From NCBI GenBank assembly GCA_011082265.1, contig CP049781.1, positions 806,001 through 870,000 of the forward strand: a stretch of 64,000 nucleotides of DNA, read 5' to 3'. This stretch comes from Candidatus Lachnocurva vaginae (lineage in GTDB: Bacteria > Bacillota > Clostridia > Lachnospirales > Lachnospiraceae). Shown piece by piece: positions 62,738-64,000 of the stretch. Within the stretch, counting starts at the first letter, position 1, and every line of letters begins with the position of its first letter. The position numbers were made by a program, and so were the translations under genes. A model generated the notes under the pieces. The model saw nothing but the letters and a program-made list of their open reading frames with translations, was not told the origin of the DNA and did not search any database.

Positions 62738-63118
62738 AAAAATCCTCTAATCTATTGAGCTTATATAAACTTATATATTCTAATCGAGGAATATAATCTT
62801 ATATATATCATCAATATCTACTTTATATTACTCTTTTTTATATTCGCCTGCATTTCATAATACTTGTAATAATAAATATAGAATTCCTTAATATAACTAT
62901 TATAATATATTTGCACTTTGGTTTATATATAAAAATAAAATTGACTAAATAAAAGAGCTTTGCTTTAGAAAATAAAAAAGAGGACTTTACACATTAGCAT
63001 AAGTCCTCTTAACAAGACTCTGCTTTTATAGTAAAAAATGGAGTTATATCCAGTGATAACTCCATTTAAATAAGCTTTATGGCCTTGAGAGCTAATTATT
63101 AAAGTTTATAAAAAAATA
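62738..63118 (-). terminator. Intergenic region with two tandem terminators after leuS
   Basis: Two hairpins follow the leuS stop on the - strand. The first pairs 63036-63047 with 63056-63067 (12 bp, 8-nt loop) and is followed by a T-run; the second pairs 62978-62987 with 63001-63010 (10 bp, 13-nt loop), also with a T-run. The remaining 240 bp are AT-rich; I see no gene in them. Confidence 0.85.
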
Positions 63119-64000
63119 TTATTTCATTACTATATTTACGATTTTATTCGGTACATATATTTCTTTAATTATATTACCTGAAAGCTTATCTTTTAAGACT
63201 TTCTTTGCTTTGCTAATGACCTTATCCTTGTCTTCATCCTTTTCTATAAATAATCTTTCTTTCACTTTCCCATTAATTTGAAGAGCTATTTCCACTTTGT
63301 TATCTTCAAGATATTTTTCGTTATAAGTAGGCCATTTTTCATCAAATACAGATGTTTTATTTCCAAGTACATGATAAACCTCTTCAGAAATATGAGGAGC
63401 AAAAGGAGCCAGCAAAATTGAAAAAGCTTTTAATGTTTCTTTATCAATTTTATGATCTTTTGCATACTGAATTAACGCATTATTATATTCCATAAATCCT
63501 GACACAACTGTATTTAAGTTAAATTTATCAAGTCTATCTGTAATATCGTGAATTAGTCTATTTCTGATTTTTAAAAGTTCTTCATTTGCTTCAACGTTAT
63601 CATCTTTATGATCAAGTGCTAAATTCCAAAATCTTGATAAAAATCTTCTTACACCGTCAATTCCCCTATCATCCCATTCAGCATCAAGCTTTGGAGGACC
63701 TACGAAAAGTTCGTAAAGGCGAAGTGAATCGCATCCGTAATCTCTTACAAGGTCATCCGGAGATATAACATTTCCTTTTGATTTGCTCATCTTGATTCCG
63801 TTCTTGCCAGTAATCATTCCCTGATTAAAGAGCTTAATGAAAGGTTCATCAAATGATATTACTCCTATATCATGTAAGAATTTTGTATAAAATCTTGAAT
63901 AAAGTAAATGAAGAACAGCATGCTCAACGCCACCGATATACATATCAACAGGTAAATACTTATCAGCTTTTTCCTTTGAAACAATTTCCTTATCATTATC
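63119..64000 (-). CDS. leuS: Leucyl-tRNA synthetase, C-terminal part (cut by window end)
   Basis: The last 293 codons of leuS; the 5' part lies beyond position 64000, and the frame stays open to the edge. Visible are DMYIGGVEHAVLHLLYSRF, the class I KMSKS loop in IKMSKSKGN, the anticodon-binding helical domain, and the C-terminal region with VEIALQINGKVKERL. The synthetase charges tRNA-Leu. A T-box, if any, would be outside the window. Two terminators follow. Confidence 0.97.
   Translation of the reverse strand, partial: DNDKEIVSKEKADKYLPVDMYIGGVEHAVLHLLYSRFYTKFLHDIGVISFDEPFIKLFNQGMITGKNGIKMSKSKGNVISPDDLVRDYGCDSLRLYELFVGPPKLDAEWDDRGIDGVRRFLSRFWNLALDHKDDNVEANEELLKIRNRLIHDITDRLDKFNLNTVVSGFMEYNNALIQYAKDHKIDKETLKAFSILLAPFAPHISEEVYHVLGNKTSVFDEKWPTYNEKYLEDNKVEIALQINGKVKERLFIEKDEDKDKVISKAKKVLKDKLSGNIIKEIYVPNKIVNIVMK

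Noticed and set aside
1..64000. tRNA, rRNA, tmRNA or SRP RNA genes
   Set aside because: I looked for the characteristic T-loop and conserved stems in gaps and saw none; a covariance-model search would be decisive.

Overview
This is an AT-rich (roughly 30% G+C by eye) chromosomal segment of a rod-shaped, low-GC Gram-positive bacterium. Gene content and order point to the class Clostridia and most likely a Lachnospiraceae-like anaerobe. The pointers are remA-gmk-rpoZ-rimO-pgsA, rplU-prp-rpmA-obgE, mreBCD-PBP2-minC-rodA-mgsA, an L27 protein with the cleavable LQFF/A leader plus its Prp protease, Rex, and a lexA/yneA divergon. I cannot name a genus. Coding density is high. I saw no tRNA, rRNA, insertion sequence, prophage or CRISPR.

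Layout. (1) 1-13.3 kb, all on the + strand: 32-bp tandem repeats in front of remA, then gmk, rpoZ, rimO, pgsA, rsmD, coaD and a coiled-coil protein, closed by a terminator. Next come a HAD phosphatase, an RluC/D-type pseudouridine synthase, recU and an RNase E/G protein. Then a promoter and L21 leader drive rplU-prp-rpmA, followed by obgE, yhbY, a nadD-yqeK fusion and rsfS. (2) 13.5-16.1 kb: an SOS module (lexA to the left, yneA-like LysM protein to the right, LexA-box-like sites between), an AT-rich gap holding a perfect 16-bp-arm palindrome, and a XerS-like single tyrosine recombinase. (3) 16.1-64 kb, all on the - strand. In transcription order from the right end: leuS (cut by the window end), a pseudo-receiver protein, an ABC-F ATPase, rex, a coiled-coil protein, nnr, alr, a CBS/CorC protein, yebC, ftsK, fhs, folD, a zinc-ribbon/TPR protein, phoH, a PgpH-like membrane protein with a ruined HD site, ybeY, a YerB-like lipoprotein, a MurJ/SpoVB-like flippase, two flavoproteins, mutS, mutL, miaA, a YnbB-type PLP enzyme, radC, mreB, mreC, mreD, PBP2, minC, rodA, mgsA, a D,D-carboxypeptidase, a small P-loop protein, a HlyD-like membrane protein, sepF, aroB, lspA and rluD.

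The most interesting reading is that the window may cross the replication terminus. All genes left of about 13.3 kb run right, all genes right of 16.1 kb run left, and essential genes lie on both sides. At the switch sit the XerS-like recombinase and, 73 bp upstream of it, a palindrome whose arms resemble the streptococcal/lactococcal dif site from memory. With ftsK 35 kb away and the SOS division inhibitor next door, this would be a compact chromosome-dimer-resolution and division-checkpoint locus. It is a hypothesis: whole-chromosome GC skew and conservation of the palindrome would decide it.

Other points to check: a trinucleotide microsatellite translated into an Asn/Ile-rich N-terminus of RluD; a PgpH-type protein whose catalytic HD pair is replaced; minC without minD or minE; a divergent MreB; and a terminator placed directly in front of a gene that has no visible ribosome binding site.
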